Positions 63,839 to 64,000 of a DNA stretch of 64,000 bases are shown piece after piece. Position 1 is the first letter of the stretch. Each line of letters begins with the position of its first letter. Both the position numbers and the translations under genes were made by a program. Source of the DNA: Myxococcales bacterium. GTDB taxonomy: Bacteria; Myxococcota_A; Polyangia; Haliangiales; Haliangiaceae. The stretch is taken from NCBI GenBank assembly GCA_016717005.1, contig JADJUF010000007.1:502001-566000 (forward strand). The letters run 5' to 3'. Under the pieces are notes generated by a model. The model saw only the letters and a program-made list of their open reading frames with translations. It was not told the DNA's origin and ran no database searches.

Positions 63839-64000
63839 ATGCTGACCCGCTTCGCCCTCCCCGCCCTCGCGGCCGCCGCCGCGCTCATCGCCACCGCTCC
63901 GCTGGTCCACGAGTCGGCCCAGGCCCGCCCGACCCACCCGGTCCGCCCGATGCCCCCGCCCGACCACGGCGGCGGCTACAACGGCGGCGGGTTCGAGCAG
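63839..64000 (+). CDS. Secreted protein, 5' part only
   Basis: The first 54 codons are present before the window ends. A signal peptide (LPALAAAAALIATAPLVHES) is followed by a Pro/Gly-rich start of the mature protein. No family can be assigned from this part. Confidence 0.55.
   Translation, partial: MLTRFALPALAAAAALIATAPLVHESAQARPTHPVRPMPPPDHGGGYNGGGFEQ

Overview
The window is about 73% G+C, gene dense, and carries no RNA gene, phage, insertion sequence or CRISPR array that I can see. Gene content suggests a Myxococcota bacterium, perhaps near Haliangium/Kofleriaceae. The clues are FHA-GGDEF and PilZ/receiver/DUF4388 proteins, a Hanks-type kinase, many lipoproteins, DUF5916, a Ski2-like helicase, a complete menaquinone operon and a mevalonate-pathway HMG-CoA reductase. 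That placement is inference from family distribution.

Layout. 1-797 is a degenerate tandem repeat array. 798-5868 (minus strand) is a three-subunit molybdenum hydroxylase operon with a membrane protein at its end and a relic partial duplication inside. 5933-7838 holds an aldo/keto-reductase-like protein that lacks the catalytic tetrad, and a beta-propeller protein. 7961-8515 is a second array. 8590-15153 carries an RBBP9-type hydrolase, a methyltransferase (frameshifted), secG, dapF (frameshifted), a Ski2-like helicase and a CDF transporter. 15477-27151 is an envelope block: a large lipoprotein, a polytopic membrane protein, a second lipoprotein, an ECF sigma factor coupled to a 1806-residue FecR/VIT/VWA/TPR protein, and a divergent TonB-like protein (frameshifted). 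27176-33097 looks rearranged: two near-identical Uma2 genes, deoD and a displaced copy of its 3' half, a DUF6304 protein, a lipoprotein protease and a third array. 33098-49925 carries an extensin-like peptidase, a DUF4259 protein, a kinase, two metallophosphoesterases, a COG0523 GTPase, MutS2, an FHA-GGDEF cyclase, a DUF5916 protein and a PilZ protein. 50150-60295 is a tightly overlapping operon of nine genes: polyprenyl diphosphate synthase, HMG-CoA reductase, menG, menF, menD, menB, menA, menC and menE. 60822-64000 carries a TPM-domain protein coupled to a Tim44-like protein, an AsmA-like protein and a partial secreted protein.

Two signals run across the window. First, at least sixteen genes that head a transcription unit have a TANNNT box (mostly TACNNT) ending 6-9 nt before the start codon. 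Most of these have no convincing Shine-Dalgarno sequence, which suggests leaderless transcription; the boxes also decided several start codons here. Second, the three intergenic arrays share sequence blocks, and a lone copy of one unit lies exactly at the breakpoint of the displaced deoD fragment.

Four genes (methyltransferase, dapF, TonB-like, DUF4259) each become whole if one base is removed. Three of the shifts fall at CCGG and one in a C6 run, so systematic sequencing error is as likely as mutation.
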